Assembly (NCBI GenBank): GCA_027924645.1
Contig: BSBN01000297.1
Coordinates: 8,680,001-8,744,000, forward strand
Direction: 5' to 3'
Length of the DNA stretch: 64,000 bases
DNA from: Cunninghamia lanceolata
Taxonomy: Eukaryota > Streptophyta > Pinopsida > Cupressales > Cupressaceae
Shown here: positions 21,043 through 34,900 of the stretch, in pieces
Numbering within the stretch: position 1 is the first letter of the stretch
Layout: every line of letters begins with the position of its first letter
Position numbers and translations under genes: made by a program
Notes under the pieces: model-generated
Told to the model about the DNA's origin: nothing
Database searches by the model: none
What the model saw: only the letters and a program-made list of their open reading frames with translations

Positions 21043-23963
21043 CTAATTCACTTCCATTTCTGAAATCGAGTCAGGGTCCTCGAACTGACGTTTAGATAAA
21101 GAAAAAGAGTCATCTTGATTCAGAGTCTCGTCTTCATTTTCTTTGTCTTGATTCTGAGTCTCAAAGTCAAATTCATCAGTCATTGTGTCATTGTCATTTG
21201 TCCCACCACCACCAGTGTTTGAACTTGAAGTGTTGCACAACCCTCTTCTTTCGCATATGGACTTCTAGATTGTAAGTGCCCTTTCATAAGGAAATTTTTT
21301 GACATTATACGCACTTCCTAACACCCTCAAGCAATTTTCCAAATTCTTTTCTAGTTTGTTTCTTATCTTTGATTTCAAAAACCCCAATGCACTAAAAACT
21401 CTCTCATCTTCCACCGAACCCAATATCATTGTTTGACATAAATCAGCGAGTTTGAAATATTCTGATATCGAATCATGCAATATTTCACTTTGACCCAAGT
21501 TTTTCTAGGCCTTTGTTATTGATCCCACTTTGAAGGGATTCTCCATGGAATTAAACTGGTCTATCATACTTCTTGCAAACTGACTACATTGTCCTCTAAG
21601 GTTATTTCCATCTATAATTCCTTCTATTTTCTATCCATTGCATTCTGTACTTTTCAAAAAGTATGCGGTCAAGGTAGTTACTTTTTGATGAAAAAAGCTT
21701 GGGCTATCTCGGTGGCCTTGAACCCAAAATTGAGGATACACAATAGGCATGGCATCAAGTATTTCTTCTCAAGGGAATCGATTATAAATCTCTGTTGAAA
21801 GATTGCTTGCAATTTCCTTCAAATTATTACTAACAGATTCAACAATGCTATCAAAATCTTCCTTTCTAACAAGCACTTCTCTGATAGAGCGTCTGAACAT
21901 CTTACAATGGTGCATTGGTATCTCAAATCCATGTACAAAGGCACATAACTCCCCACTTGCATTAAACTATAAATAATTTTTAGGATAATTCAAATATGTA
22001 ATTATCTGCCATCTAAAAAAAATTGGGCTTTGAGAAGTTAGATTTAGATATAGATTATCGAGGGCCATGCATGCCATTCTATGTAGTTTGGTATACTCAT
22101 AGATATACATAGTTCTATCTTGGGATTTCTTCATAATATTGTTCATTTCATCCAACATGGGGAGAAGACTAGCTAAAGTTAAGAGTGTCTCTATATCGCT
22201 TAACCTATGTAAGAGGTTAGGAGCTTTGTCTACTGTGTTGCGATGCTCGTACATTGTTCCAATTAAAGATGGATATTTTGAAAGAACTCGTTGCATTGGT
22301 CCATGCAAGGAGATCCATCTAGTATCAACATCCTTTTGAAGCTTGTTTCCTGCTATTATTCCCTCAGCAAAATTTTGAAATTTTGCAAAATGTTTGGGAA
22401 TTGCGTGGAGGTCGCGGACTAGATTTTCAACTTTTGATACTGTAGGAAACTTGCTTACAATTTTAAATGCTAAATTCATTCTTTGGGCCATGCAGTGAAT
22501 GGTAAGCATGTATGGTGCACAAGTAGTTTATAATTTTGTGCAAAGACTGGTCCTATGACCTTGCATTACTGTAGCTCCATCAGCTCCTACACACACCAAC
22601 TTTTTGGCAATTGTCAAGTCATCCATACTTGCAATTTCATTCTTTTACATTATACACATGCATACATACCCAAGAAGTATTATCTACCACAGTAACTTCA
22701 TCTAAAAATAATGCAATGAAGTTTTACTCTTTTACATTCTCCTTTAAATCTTGCTTTTCCATCACAGCGAGACAGTTTGCCCATTCCCATCTAGTGTTTA
22801 TTGACCAATGTGTGCTAGGATAGTGAGGAACACTCAAAAAAGATAATAAATTACTATACGAGTTGGGTAGTCTATCATAGGATGCCTTCTGGATAAAATA
22901 TGAAAAACAACACTCATTTGAACAGTTTTTGCTAGTTGTAATCCTTCCATTGTTTTTCCAAATTGAGCCTTGATTGTACCTCCACTTGTAGCAAGCTTCG
23001 TCATTCTTTCTTATGCTCATCATATTCCACGACATACTTCACATGAAGACATTCTTCCTTTGATTTCCATCTTACTATTGATGTTTCCTTTCCGTATATG
23101 ATTTGTTTTTCATAAACTTTACCTATATGCTCTTCTATAATGTCAAGCTTTAGCTGCAATTTCTTGTCTCTTTTACATTTACAACTACAAATCACACACT
23201 TGCATTCTATTGGTTGTTCATCTTTGTTTGATTTCTCCATTGGTTCAATGAATGGGTACTTTGACACCCAATCAAGCTAAAAATTCCTTGACATTTCCCA
23301 CTCGCGCCCCAGTTTTAAATCTTTTGATTTGCCTTTTCTTTTCTTCTTGCTAACATCATCTACAGCACCAGCATTTTCTTTTTCATCCAAGTCAATTATC
23401 TCAATCTAGCTAATCGGGGTATCCCTTGGAACATCTTCTATGGTATTGCCATCCTCAATCTAGCTAACCAGGGTATCCCTTGGAACATCTTCTGCGGTAT
23501 TGCCATCCTCATTCTAGCTAACCAGGGTATCCCTTGGAACATCTTCTGCGGTATTGCCATTCTCATTCTGGCTAACCAGGGTATCCCTTGGAACATCTTC
23601 TGCAATATTGCCATCCTCATTCTGGCTAACCAGGGTATCCCTTGGAACATCTTCTGTGGTATTGCCATCCTCATTCTGGCTAACTAGGGTATCCCTTGGA
23701 ACATCTTCTGCGGTATTACCATCCTCATTTGACTCAATGGCAATCCCACCTTGTGGTGGTGGTGAGGTATTACGAATGGCTTCTTCATTATTATTTGGTG
23801 CAAGAGTTGATGGTGTAGCTCCATTATGATTTGATGGATCAGAAACATTGCCAGTTCCAAAGTAAGACAATATACTAACTTGACCTTTTCAACGTTTTGA
23901 TGGACTCCCAGTTCCTTCACCTCCCTGAGGAGTCTTACCCTTGTCGCACTTGCGGTTCGACAT
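21043..23963 (-). pseudogene. hAT-superfamily transposase pseudogene
   Basis: The minus-strand gene starts at ATG 23963 (MSNRKCDKG...) and ends near 21043. In order it has a low-complexity N-terminus containing a 54-bp minisatellite, a Cys-rich segment (CKCVICSCKCKRD near 23180-23200), the first catalytic region GADGATVMQG near 22580, the HCMAQRMNLA motif near 22490 (the family usually has HCxAHR, so the second His is replaced by Gln), DTRWISLHG near 22320, and the C-terminal dimerisation domain with ERVFSALGFLKSKIRNKL near 21370. It would be a cut-and-paste transposase resembling the ZNF862/DUF4371-type hAT proteins. Multiple stops, mostly consistent with C-to-T change, and frameshifts kill it. 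Terminal inverted repeats and 8-bp duplications were not identified. Confidence 0.8.
23400..23740 (-). repeat. 54-bp coding minisatellite in the hAT gene, about six units
   Basis: A 54-bp unit encodes 18 residues of the type NEDGNTAEDVPRDTLVSQ on the minus strand, repeated about six times. Three units end in TAG where the others have CAG (Gln). The repeats sit in the acidic N-terminal region. Confidence 0.9.
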
Positions 23964-26900
23964 CTTGATCTCCCACTTCGAATAAAAGCTAGAAAAAAAT
24001 GTCTTCTTGTTTAAGGACATACTCATAGAATATTGATCCCATTCCCTACTAAATATCTTCTTTAAGATTGAATCAAGAATGGAAGAGAGATAAAGAAATA
24101 TTATAACACTAATACTATGAAGAAATGATTACTCACCTTTGAGTTTAGGTTTTCACTGACTTGCTATTCGTTAATGAAGGAATGCCTGTGTTGTAAGTTT
24201 GTAACTTTGCCTATGATCAACTTCAAGGTTCCAACTCCAACTTCCAAAATCTGAATCGAGAGCTCACAAGTTCAGAACTAAACAAAATGTGTAATAATAA
24301 ATCAAAGTTCTGATTGTATTTATATCAATCCATATTTGGCAAATTCTGTGGGAATTCTATATGGTATATTAAAAATATTTGGTGAATCCCGCATGATTAT
24401 ATAAGGAATACATTTAAATGTTGGTGAATCAAACCTCAACGGACTACATACATTGTAATTTCCAAGGCAAATATGGCCCTACGATTAGCACAGAGGTGTC
24501 ATGGAAATTGGCAAAATGGCCCCTCATAATCAACTACTTGTAAATTTTAATTGGCGAAATGGGTCCTCACGTGCAGTGACCATTTAATGGGGTTGGCAAA
24601 ATGGGTCCTCACGCTTAGAAACCATTGAATGGAGTTGGCAAAACATGTCCTGATACACAATGTTGTTTTAATAGTATTGGCAAATATATAGGTGATTTAC
24701 TACTTGCTTCCAAAATTCCAGGCAAAAATATTAGTCGGCCCATTTGAAATGCATAGTTTGTTATGGAGAAAATCTTACTAAGTTGATTCTCATAAAATAA
24801 ATTGATGGAAAATAGATATGCATTTGACCGATAATACGTAAAATTCAAGTGATTTGACCACCCTGTTGGATGCAATTTATTTGCCAATTCTGAGTTGGCC
24901 AATCTGTGATATTCGCCACTAAAAAAATCTCTAGTTTCAAATAAGTCTATGGATTCACAACAAAGCCACCATGCAACTATGAGGAAACATCTATAATGGA
25001 CATGTATTTCTAGGGGTCAATGATATTTTTAGTGTATAAATGGGATATAGATGGATTTTAAGGAGGTTCAACACTTGTTTGATTGTTGGAACTCAACATA
25101 GTCACAAGAGAAGTCACTCTATTATCAAGTGTAAATAGCTTAGTGAAGGAGGAACTTGGTTTACAAAACTCAAGAGTTCTAGTATGTTGAACTAGTTGTG
25201 ACTTAGTAGGATTTGAAGATTTATTTATTGGGTATTTTCTCTCTTGATAGGTAAAATTCCATCCCTCATTTGGACTAAATTAAATGATTTTTCAAATGGG
25301 TTTAAAAAGGGTTTTGTTTTTTATAGAAAAATCTTACATATCAAATAGATATTGTTGAGTCTTGTACTATAAAAAGATTGGAAGGATTCTATGGGTATAT
25401 GACCATGTTTGATTAAGTTTTAGTTTGTTATTTTGAAATCCTTGACCCTTATTTTTTTCTATTACAACCAAAAACATTAAGAACTGTATCCTCCTAGTAT
25501 TTGAATGTGCTCAGTATATTTGAAGATATTTGTGTCTTAATATAATTTATATATACACAATAGTGTGTAAGTTGGTTAAGTATTAAATGAATATTCCTTG
25601 GGCTATTTGGATATTGTAAAGGTTACAAAACTTTTCTTTCCTCCTTACATAGAGTTCTAAGGTTAAAACTATTTTCATGTTATTTAAGTTCAAGTTCCTT
25701 ATGATATTTAAGTAAATAAGTATGTTTTCAAGAATAGGGTCTAACATGGATGTTATGTTTAGTTGAGAAACCTAACAATGGTGAGAAACCCTAGTGACCT
25801 TATTTAGAAGTTCTCTTGATATATTGCATTATGATTACTTGATTTTTCTCATACTTGTTAAGGAATATAGCTTGTAAGTTGTTTTATATCTAGATTAATA
25901 GGTTAAAATGCTATAAATGTTAAGATTTAAGGGGTATTCATGTTGGTATGCAGGCATCACCTTAAACACCTTCTTGGTAGCATGGAACTTTGAAAGTTTG
26001 TGTATTTTATGGAAAAACTTGGTTATATTGTTGAACGTACAAGATTGGTAAGTGGTTCTAAAAAGTTTTGATTATATTGGATGGGGGGGTGGGTGATGCA
26101 ATCATGTATAAAGGGTCTAATTAAAGGCAATATATTCATGTAGCCCAAACACACAAACAAGAAAATCAACACAAGAGTACACAACAAAAGCCAATTCTTA
26201 GAAAGAATTTATATAACAAAGAATGACACAAAATCATTATTTAATATAGTGCTTTGATATGACTAAGGTTTACAAAAACCCAAGAATAAAAGTGCCTACC
26301 ATAATGTTACATGCTAACAAAATATAGGCCAAGATTACAATATTCAAAACTATAGATCTATCTATTCCATCTTCATACTCCTTGCCCCTACCTTCTTCTA
26401 TGGATAGGTCACCTTGATATAGATAATTCTTGGTATAGTGAGGTAATGTTGACCAAGACACATAATATTGGCATGCAATTTAAATATTGGTGTAAAGTCC
26501 TAAAAGAGCTCCCTTTGGCCCAAGAACATGCCACATTTTACAATAAGGGGACCAATGACAATACTAACACATGAAAATATCAACAGTCCCATTATAATGT
26601 TAAGTTTACAATGTGGAGCCTCTATGAGAAACATGTGGTACTGTAGAATACAAAAACTACCTACGTGATCTAAAAAATGAATTGTTTATGCTAGACGATT
26701 GGGGTCAAGGATGGAGTTTAGAGTGTTTTTGGAATATAGGAGCATTCAAACTAATAAACAAGGATGCAGAATGGATTGGTGTAGGTCAAAGAAGGTGTAG
26801 GACCATTCTAAGATGCATTTGGTTGAATTTGTAGACCTAGAAAGTACCCAAAAAGGAAAAATTATCAAGTTCACCCCTTTCAACTAATTTGTGAATGTGA

Positions 26901-27144
26901 AAATTCCCGAGTGAATGCAAAAATGCTAGAGTAGCAAATTGACTATACAAACCAATGAACACATGTTTTATGTGAGTGAGAGACAGAATGCAAATGGTTT
27001 GGGAAGTCCATATGCCTCATTTGGGTGATTGATGACCTTTGACTTGCCTAGGAGTAAGGAGGAGTCTATTTGAAGGTTATGTACAAAGTTTCCAAGGTTG
27101 GATTTTGTTGTAAACAATTTTGGCAAAAGTGTGATGGTTACTTG
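23964..27144. other. non-coding DNA with short diverged repeats
   Basis: No gene is supported. Between about 24508 and 24660 the phrase GGC(A/G)AAATGG(G/C)(T/C)CCTCA recurs at intervals of about 50-60 bp. The rest is AT-rich, low-information sequence up to the left LTR of the nested element. Confidence 0.45.
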
Positions 27145-27867
27145 TGTTAGGAAAAGGGTGTGTTGTACACCTTGCATAAAAATAAAATAATTTAATTATG
27201 TAAAATAAATATTTATTTGTGGTGTGCATCTTAGGGGATGTGTTTAGTCACATTAAATATTTACTTGGGTCCACTTGTAAATTTGTATGTAACATTGGGT
27301 TAGTTATTTTATGTGTGGGAGATATAAAATAATTAATTGGAAAACTTAGTATCATAAAGTGAAATCTTAGTAGCAAGAATTAAATGAGGGGTCAATGGTT
27401 TTGTGTACTCATGGTTTTCACAATACCACAAGTTGTATTTGTGTGAGATTGAGTTTATAAAAGAAGGCACATGGTTAGTGGTTTGGGTTGGTTGGTTGAG
27501 TGGGATGCCATTGTATTGAGTTTCTCTTGTGTGTGCATATGTGAAGCATGGCATGGGAGGTGTGCTTACATGCTTGGACACATGAAGGATGCATTGGAGG
27601 AGCTTGATGTTTCATAAGTATTCATGAGACTCTATAGGTGCATTATAATATTTTATTGCTAAATAATACATAGAGTATGGATGCTTTTGGAGGCTAGGTC
27701 TTTCCCTCTTGAAGGTTTTCCCAGGGTATATCTTGTGTCACCTTGTGGTATGTTTTCCTAATATTTTTTATGGTGGATTTTGGTTATCATGGTTAATATT
27801 TGTTTGCATATTTATATCTCATAGGGTTATGTTGAAATATTCTTTATTGATGTATTTTTTCCTTTCA
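27145..27867 (+). repeat. 5' LTR, outer Copia-like element
   Basis: 723 bp with TG...CA ends, aligning along its length with 41503-42221. Shared phrases include TTAGGGGATGTGTTTAG and GGATGCTTTTGGAGGCTA. Confidence 0.9.
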
Positions 27868-27869
27868 AG

Positions 27870-27882
27870 TGATATCAGAGCC
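27870..27882 (+). other. primer-binding site, outer element
   Basis: TGATATCAGAGCC, one mismatch from the initiator-Met site TGGTATCAGAGC, two bases inside the LTR. Confidence 0.75.
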
Positions 27883-28952
27883 TAGTTGCCAGGTTGTGGG
27901 AGGAGATCTCTTAAGTTTTATAACCCTCACAATGAGTATATTGTTGTGCATAGTGAATCAATGGTCTTGAAGGATGGGAATGAAGGCATTTTCAAGGTCA
28001 TAGGTGTGTTTACAAACTTGGGTTATTGCAGATCTAGGGTTTGATGGAGTTTTGGTTGATGGGTTTTTTGTTATGGTTAGATTTGTGTAGGGATTTTGGG
28101 GGTGATATTTTTTTGGAGGCCTCTTGGGTAAAAACAAACCTCACCATTGAGTCTAGAAGGCTGAAAAACTTATATTTTCATATAAAACTTGACTATATTG
28201 TGACAAAAAAATTGCCCATTTTTTACCTTAGGGGAATCTACAAGAGGAATATTTTCCTTGCAGTTTGTATGGTCGTACAAAATCATACCGTATATATGTC
28301 ATATTCATTGGCATAGAGTACTATCAACATCTATTTAGAATATTATCCTTAGGCTTGCGTCGCACCAATAAAGGTTTGCAGACAATTTTATCTAAAAAAT
28401 TAGTGTTGCGAGTGATACAGGGTCCACAGACCCTTGTACCCTTGGGCACACATATGATAGGGTGTACAAAGCACCAGGGGCTTGTCGGCCTTGCCTCGGT
28501 CAGCCGGTAGGCCAAGTCGCTGATGGGCACTTCTGCCCCTAGTCTTAGCCACCGGTTGGGCCAGCTACAAGGTTAGCTCTCCCCCTGTGCAGATTCAAAC
28601 TTTGAAAACATTACAATTGTTTTGATATGCATTTTGGGTCTAAGGATTTAAGAAACTTGTTTTTGAAAATTGTAAACCAAATTCAAATTCATTTCGGGTA
28701 TGATGGAAGATTTGAAATTTGAAAATTTAAACATATTTAAATGAAATTTGAAATCCACTGCCAAAGCACCACTCACTCACCACCCATGCATCATTTCTAC
28801 CATTGCACCACCTAGGCACTTCCATTGACATCAGGGATGATGTCAACATTACACTAGTTGTACGGATAGGCCTCTATGGGGCCCTTTTTAGCCCTTAGAG
28901 GGCTTTTTCTTTTAGGAGGCATAATTTTCACCCATGGTACTATTGGATTTTC
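27883..28952. other. internal region of outer element, left part
   Basis: No intact coding region. A G+C-rich patch at about 28420-28590 contains the phrases CCGGTAGGCC and CCGGTTGGGCC. The stretch is interrupted by the nested element at 28953. Confidence 0.5.
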
Positions 28953-30035
28953 TGTTGGCAAGAGACACTGTGTGGCTACATGAATGTTGTCATTGATGGC
29001 AACAAAGTCCATCTCACACATCCATAGGACATCTTTACCAGAAGTCAGATTGAAGAAGTGTTGTGGTCTAGTGAGCAAGAACAGAGCAGGAAACAAGGTC
29101 AGATAGTCAGGTCTGGATCTCTCAGAGGAGGTATCTTAGTAAAGTGTGGATTTGGGGAAGTCAAGAGGAGTACCTTGACTGATAGATTCCAAGGATTTAG
29201 CCTTTGGTGATAGAAGAGTTTAAAGATATGAGCACTTGAGTGTTGGGTTCCTGTTTGACAGAGTAGACAGAGGAAGAACTGACCAGTAGAGCATTAGACC
29301 TAAATCTAGATGAGATATTGATGGTGATTAAGTTTCTTGAGGTATCATTCATGATTGGCCGACATGATTGATGACTTATATAAGCATCTCCTTGATCCGC
29401 ATCACTTGGTATGCAAGGACTCAGCCGACAGATCAGAGTTTGGGAGAATATTGACTATTCTGGATGCCGACTAGAAAAATGTTGAAATCACTTGTGTGGA
29501 TATATATACTAGATGGTTTTAGATGTGAATGTGTGTGTTGTGTGTTTGTGTTGTGTGAAGAAAAGTAGAGGAGCAGAATAATAGCAGAAATATAGGTCCA
29601 GTATGTGACAGGATAGCAGCACCAAAGAAGAGGAAGAATGAAGTGTAGTAGATCAGTATATTGAGCCTAACCAGAACTGAATCTCAGCATGTGTGATGCT
29701 TCTCATCAGTTCAAGTATCTAGTTTTCTTGTATAAACTACTGTAGGCAGTGATCCTCTTGTGAGCAGTGTGCTCGGGTAGTGAGCCCTAATTGGCAAGTG
29801 CCATTTTGTACTATCTTATTCTTCAAACAGAGAATACAATCTTGGGTTAGTCACCCTGTGGTTTTTCCCTTCACAGGGTTTTCCACGTCAAAATCATTAT
29901 GTCATGTGTATTGATGTTATTCTCATTTCATGGTTAAATTTGCTTCTTTGATTTGATGCTGCATTAATTGTAAAGGAAGATCAGAAAGCTGAAATAATTA
30001 AGATCACTGATTCACCCCCCTCTCAATTATCAACA
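28953..30035 (+). repeat. 5' LTR, Sirevirus-like element
   Basis: 1083 bp, TGTTG...CAACA ends. Relative to the 3' copy it lacks 6 bp near 29030 and has an extra ~15 bp near 29185. A microsatellite-like GTGTGTGTTGTGTG stretch lies near 29530. Confidence 0.95.
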
Positions 30036-30037
30036 AT

Positions 30038-30049
30038 TGGTATCATAGC
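30038..30049 (+). other. primer-binding site, Sirevirus-like element
   Basis: TGGTATCATAGC, one mismatch from the initiator-Met primer site, two bases after the LTR end. Confidence 0.85.
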
Positions 30050-30100
30050 CAAGTTCCTCCAAACAGAGCCTAACAGATTGAGGAAGATCTGGGAATTCAA

Positions 30101-31282
30101 ATGGATGTGTATGGTATGAAGGAACAACTTCAGTCTGCCCTAGATGATCTTGAGCAATCTAACCCTGAAGTCAATGAATTGAAGGAAAGACTTAAACAGG
30201 CTGATGACTTCATAAATGAACTAAAAGGGAAACTGAGTATCCCTATGAAAAAGAGAAAGGATCTACTTCAGCAATTGGCAAGTCAAGGTGAAGCAAATGA
30301 TACAAATGAAGACCTGAAGGAGAAGACCAAGCTATGTGAAAAGTTGTCAAAAGAGGTCATTATGGTAAGACATGAAATGGAATCAGGAGTTATGAAATTC
30401 ACCCAAGAAATTGAAGAGAAAAGAAAAACTAAAGATGATCTAAGACAATCTCTCAAGGAGAAGTCAGAAGACTGCCACAAAATGGATAGAATAATCAGGC
30501 ATCTGAAATCTAATCTTGAAGAAGCTAGAGAAAATGAAGAACAACTTGAGAATCAAATTGACACTCTTAAAAGGGATCTTCAAACAACAAATGAATACAA
30601 AGAGAAATTCAAGATAAGCTCTGCTCAACTTGAAGTTCTTCTTCAAAGCCAAAAGAGGGTAGATGACAAGCAAGGCCTGGGGTATGAAAAAGGTGAAAGC
30701 TCTGAATCCAGTTAGAAGAACTCCAGATCAGAAAATCCAAGAAATAGGCCTAGAAGACCTCCGATAAGGCAACCAAATGCTTAGAGATATCCATCCTTCA
30801 ATGGATACTGCCACAACTACAACAATTTTGGTCATAAAGCAAATAAGTGTAGAAAAAGAATGAATCAAACTAATCCATCCTTCTCCAGACAGTGCTTCAA
30901 TTGCAAAAGGTATGGTCACAAATCCCATGAGTGTAGAAACATGCAAATAAACAATTCATTCAATGGTAGATGCTTTGCATACAATAGAGTAGGACACATG
31001 GCTAATTAGTGTAGATCAAGAGGATATCAGTCAAATATGCAAAGAAATTTTGTTTGCTACAATTACAATAGATCCAGTCATATTGCCAAATTCTGTAGAA
31101 GTAGGAATCAAGACAAAAGGGGTCCAGTACAACATAATCATAACCAAGACAAAGGAAAAGGTAAAATGAACGCGGATGAAATTCAAAGGGAAATGAATAA
31201 GATTTGGCTAAAGAAAAACATAGAGAATGTTGGGGATGGATCCGCACCAGAATCTGGTGCTGATAATCCTTCTGAAAATTGA
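30101..31282 (+). pseudogene. gag of the Sirevirus-like element, C-terminal part
   Basis: One frame runs 30101-31282 with three in-frame stops, all TAG (30713, 30782, 31007). Residues 1-200 are a long charged coiled coil (KERLKQADDFINELKGKL...). After a basic linker come four CCHC-type knuckles near 30810-31105, for example CFNCKRYGHKSHEC and CYNYNRSSHIAKFC. The first and last have Tyr-Asn changes around the second Cys position (CHNYNNFGHKANKC, CYNYNRSSHIAKFC), and the third reads CFAYNRVGHMAN followed by a stop. The protein would coat element RNA and form particles. The usual N-terminal gag domain is absent, so it is N-truncated. The knuckles precede an acidic tail, after which pol should begin but does not. 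Confidence 0.85.
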
Positions 31283-31933
31283 ATAGATGAGCTCTGGCTC
31301 AGGGGGAGTCACTAAGAAAAACAAATTCCCCCAGCCAGTAATTAGGTGCCTAAAATTGGCACATGAAAGGTTGCGGATTAAAGGGTTCTCAGAGAAACAT
31401 CATAAGAAGGCTTGGTCAACTTTTGGAAAATCCGCAAGAAGATTTGAAGAGTCTAATCTGGAAAGATTGATCCAGTTCAACAGTCATCCAGTAAAAATAG
31501 GATTCTCACAGTTAGATCCGGCTTGATTCAAAATTGTGGAATCTTGATCTGCGGATAAATCAAATGATTAGGGAAATGAAGATAGATTGTCACTCTTCAC
31601 CAAGAATAACGCTAAGTGTATCTCAGTGATCCAAAAATGATCTGTCTCAGAATAAGAAGAACAAGGTAACCAAAATGACTTAAGTTGCACATTTATTGCA
31701 ATGCAAAATTAGGTTTTCTTTCTTAGAAATAAAAGGGTTCATTCGCTCATCATTTGCACATTTACACTCAAGAAGAAGAAGAAAAGAGCTCTGCAAACAA
31801 GTTTGCTTCATCTCTCTCAAGGATCAACCATAAAATTCAAGTCAATCAGCGATCTTTTTAGCTCACTCTGTAAACCCTAAAGGCATAAGAGGTATTTTCC
31901 ATTCTTGAAATCTATTTCTGAATCCTTTGGAAG
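31283..31933. other. spacer between gag and the extra ORF
   Basis: No pol-like motifs are seen. A plus-strand frame at 31287-31526 has no recognisable domain. The sequence TCACTCAAGAAGAAGAAG upstream of 31934 may be the leader of the second ORF. Confidence 0.5.
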
Positions 31934-34900
31934 ATGGCCACACCAAATATTGTAAAGATTTCTGATAGGCCGCACCCTAAATTTAAAAAGCATTCCTACA
32001 AATCCTTAGAAGTGGATCCCTTAGGAGCATGCTCTAGTATTCCACATGGGGTTTTACATGTAGAAGATGTTAGGGCATATATTCATGCGAGCATTGAAGA
32101 ATTTGGGGAATCGAAGATGATGGATATTTACCACAAACAGTTGTTCGATGATTCCTTTGAACTCAAACCTCAGTACAAGGCCATCCGGGACAAGCATTTT
32201 GCACAATGAATCTATTTCCCTTGTTTTGCTGAAAATGAATGGGTCCGGTATGTTTTGAGTAGGGTGCATGATAACTTCATGTGGTTGAATGGACCATTCA
32301 AGATCACAAAAGATGCCATTAGGTAGTTACCGGATTGCACTCATCTGGTGGGATACCTGCTCTCAAATCTGTCAAGAATCAAACTGTGAGTGAAGCTACT
32401 GGATCAAAATTTGATAAAAGAGCAATGACAATTGAAGTTATTACTGATCTGGATATCAAATTTGCATCAATAATAATTGGATATAAGATATATCACTCCA
32501 GTAGGGAGAATTCAGTATCTGGAACTGCTGTATACACTACTTGTGAAATGTTGAGAAAGAATGCAGATTATGATCTTTGTGAACTCCTTCTGAATCAACT
32601 GATGGAAAACCTACAAAAGATCAAGAAGGACAAGAAGAATTCCTTCAAGTATGGTGGGTTGTTACTGTGTTTGTTCTTTTACTTCATGAATGAGCTTCCC
32701 AGATCCAGTGGTTGGGTGTGGCAGAATGATAGACCAGTAGGCATCCAAATAAGAGATTATATACATGGACTTGGAGCTGCCAAGGCACAAAATACAGCAC
32801 TCTGGGGCTATTTCAAGAATTTCTAGAGCATGATGCAAGCAAGAGAGAGAATCCCCCAAGCTCTAGTTGAAAAGTATAAGGATACAGTTTGATTCATGGT
32901 AGAAACTGATCAGTGCCTTATGGAGGCAGTAGAGCCAAGAATAGTCTGGATCATGCCAATGGGGTATGAAGTAGATGAGAAAATTGTTGAGCTACATGTT
33001 CAACACATGCTTAGTCAACCCAAGGATCCTAAAACAGAAAGGTTTGGAACCTTTGAAGAATTAAGTGTGAAGATCCATGTGGAGCTAAGACAACCGAAAA
33101 TAAAAACAAAAGTGAGGAGGGAAGTTGAAGAGTTTGCCAAGAAGCATGGAATTTCAAAGGAGACTCTTGATGCAAATAGAGAAAAGATAGAAAGGGTAGA
33201 GAAAGAGAAAGAAAAAGTAGAGAAAGAAGATGCTCCGGTGGAAGTCCCCTCACGGACCAGATCCTCTAAGACCTCTGCACCTACCACTACTAAGAGCTCG
33301 AAGGCATCAAAACTAGAAGCAAAATCATCTGATAAAGGAGAGAAGAGAACTAAGACCAAGGCCACAAGATTGTATGCCAGTCAAAAGGATGATGAAGAGA
33401 CTGAATCTGATGAAGAGGTCAAGAAAATGAAGAAGAAGAAGAAAACATTCAGTGAACCCTCTACTGGTCTAGACAAGAAAGAAGAAAAGACAGATAAAAG
33501 TGTTGAGAAGCCTACTCTAGAAGATATCATCAAGGTAATTACTGTGGATGGAAACTTGAAAACATTAACAGAATTCTATGATTAATGTAGTGAAGCTGAC
33601 CAGAAGATCCTGCAGGATGCCACAGTTAAGTATCTGAATATCTACAATAAAGCCTTCATTAAGATCATATCTTTGATTCCTAAAAGCCTTGAGAAGGAAC
33701 TTGAAATGAGAAAGAATAATGCCAAAGAGAAGGATATGGAGATCCAGGAATAGATAGCCATTCAGCTCTATCCCTCCATCACTCCTAAGTAGAAAAGTAG
33801 AAGAATATGATCTTCAAAGATTGCAAGGATGAGTTCCAGAGCAAAGCTAGAATGAATCAGCTTATGCTTGAAGAAACTGACAAAGTAGCAAAAGAGATAG
33901 AAGAGATCCTCTGGAATGTATACAAAAGATTCAACATTCCTATTATAGAGGACTTAGGTGATGATCCCTTGGCCATAGATATTGAAGAAGAATCTACTGA
34001 GATAGTAGTAGAAGAGGTTAAGGAGACAAGGGAAGAGAAAGATAAGGACTTTGAATCCTCTGCTTCGAAAGAGGAGGTCCATGAACAAGCAAACATCACT
34101 CCTCCAGTTTCCCCTGCAGACTCTGGATCTAAAGGAGAAGAACAAATAAAGGAGAAAACCAATCAAGGAAAAGAAGAACAAGAAAAGGAGAAAGGTCAAA
34201 CAGAGAAAGCCTCAGATGACAGTGGCAAGGTTGCAGAAGGGGAGAAAAGTCTATCTCCGGCAAGAGACACAGTAGAAGCAGTAAAAGATTTCTTGACTAA
34301 AGAAATGATGAAATTTGATGAACTGGAACTGCTTCAAGGACCATTCAATTTTGATTCCCTCTCTTTAGTTCAAACCATGAAGCTAGCATCCTTTACTTCA
34401 ACAAAGGCAAAAGAAAAACTCCTGAAGTCTCACATGGAAGACTGTGAGCTTATAGAAGCTGCATCCGGTGTGTTGGAAAAGATAATGCCATCCTTCCAAA
34501 AGGATCTTTCAGGCTCTTCATTCGATAATCTCAAATCTCTAGTTAATCTAGTGTTAGCAGACATTTTGATTCATTAGAAAGCCAGCAGAAGATAAGGTCT
34601 GGAAGGAGTTTTTGGTAAAAAGATTATCAGAGGTACAAGGGTTAATAACCAATGATAGGAGAGTTATGGATATCAGAATAAAGAGCCTAGAAAATGCTCT
34701 CAAAGATGGGGGAGATGTATATAAATTTTGTTTATCTTGGTCTACAGTAACCAAGGATATTGAGAAGAAAGTAAAAGAGCAAGAGGATAAACTGCTAAGT
34801 TTGTCTCAAAGATTTGACCCTCTTACCACTTCCATAATAAATCAAGAATGTTAGACTATTGCAGTCTTGAATGAAATTAAGAAACTTGAGAAGGAGAAGA

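Noticed and set aside
33015..33365. Serine/phenylalanine-rich minus-strand frame
   Set aside because: It is antisense to the Lys/Glu-rich middle of the Sirevirus-like extra ORF and is explained by GAA/AAG codons read backwards.
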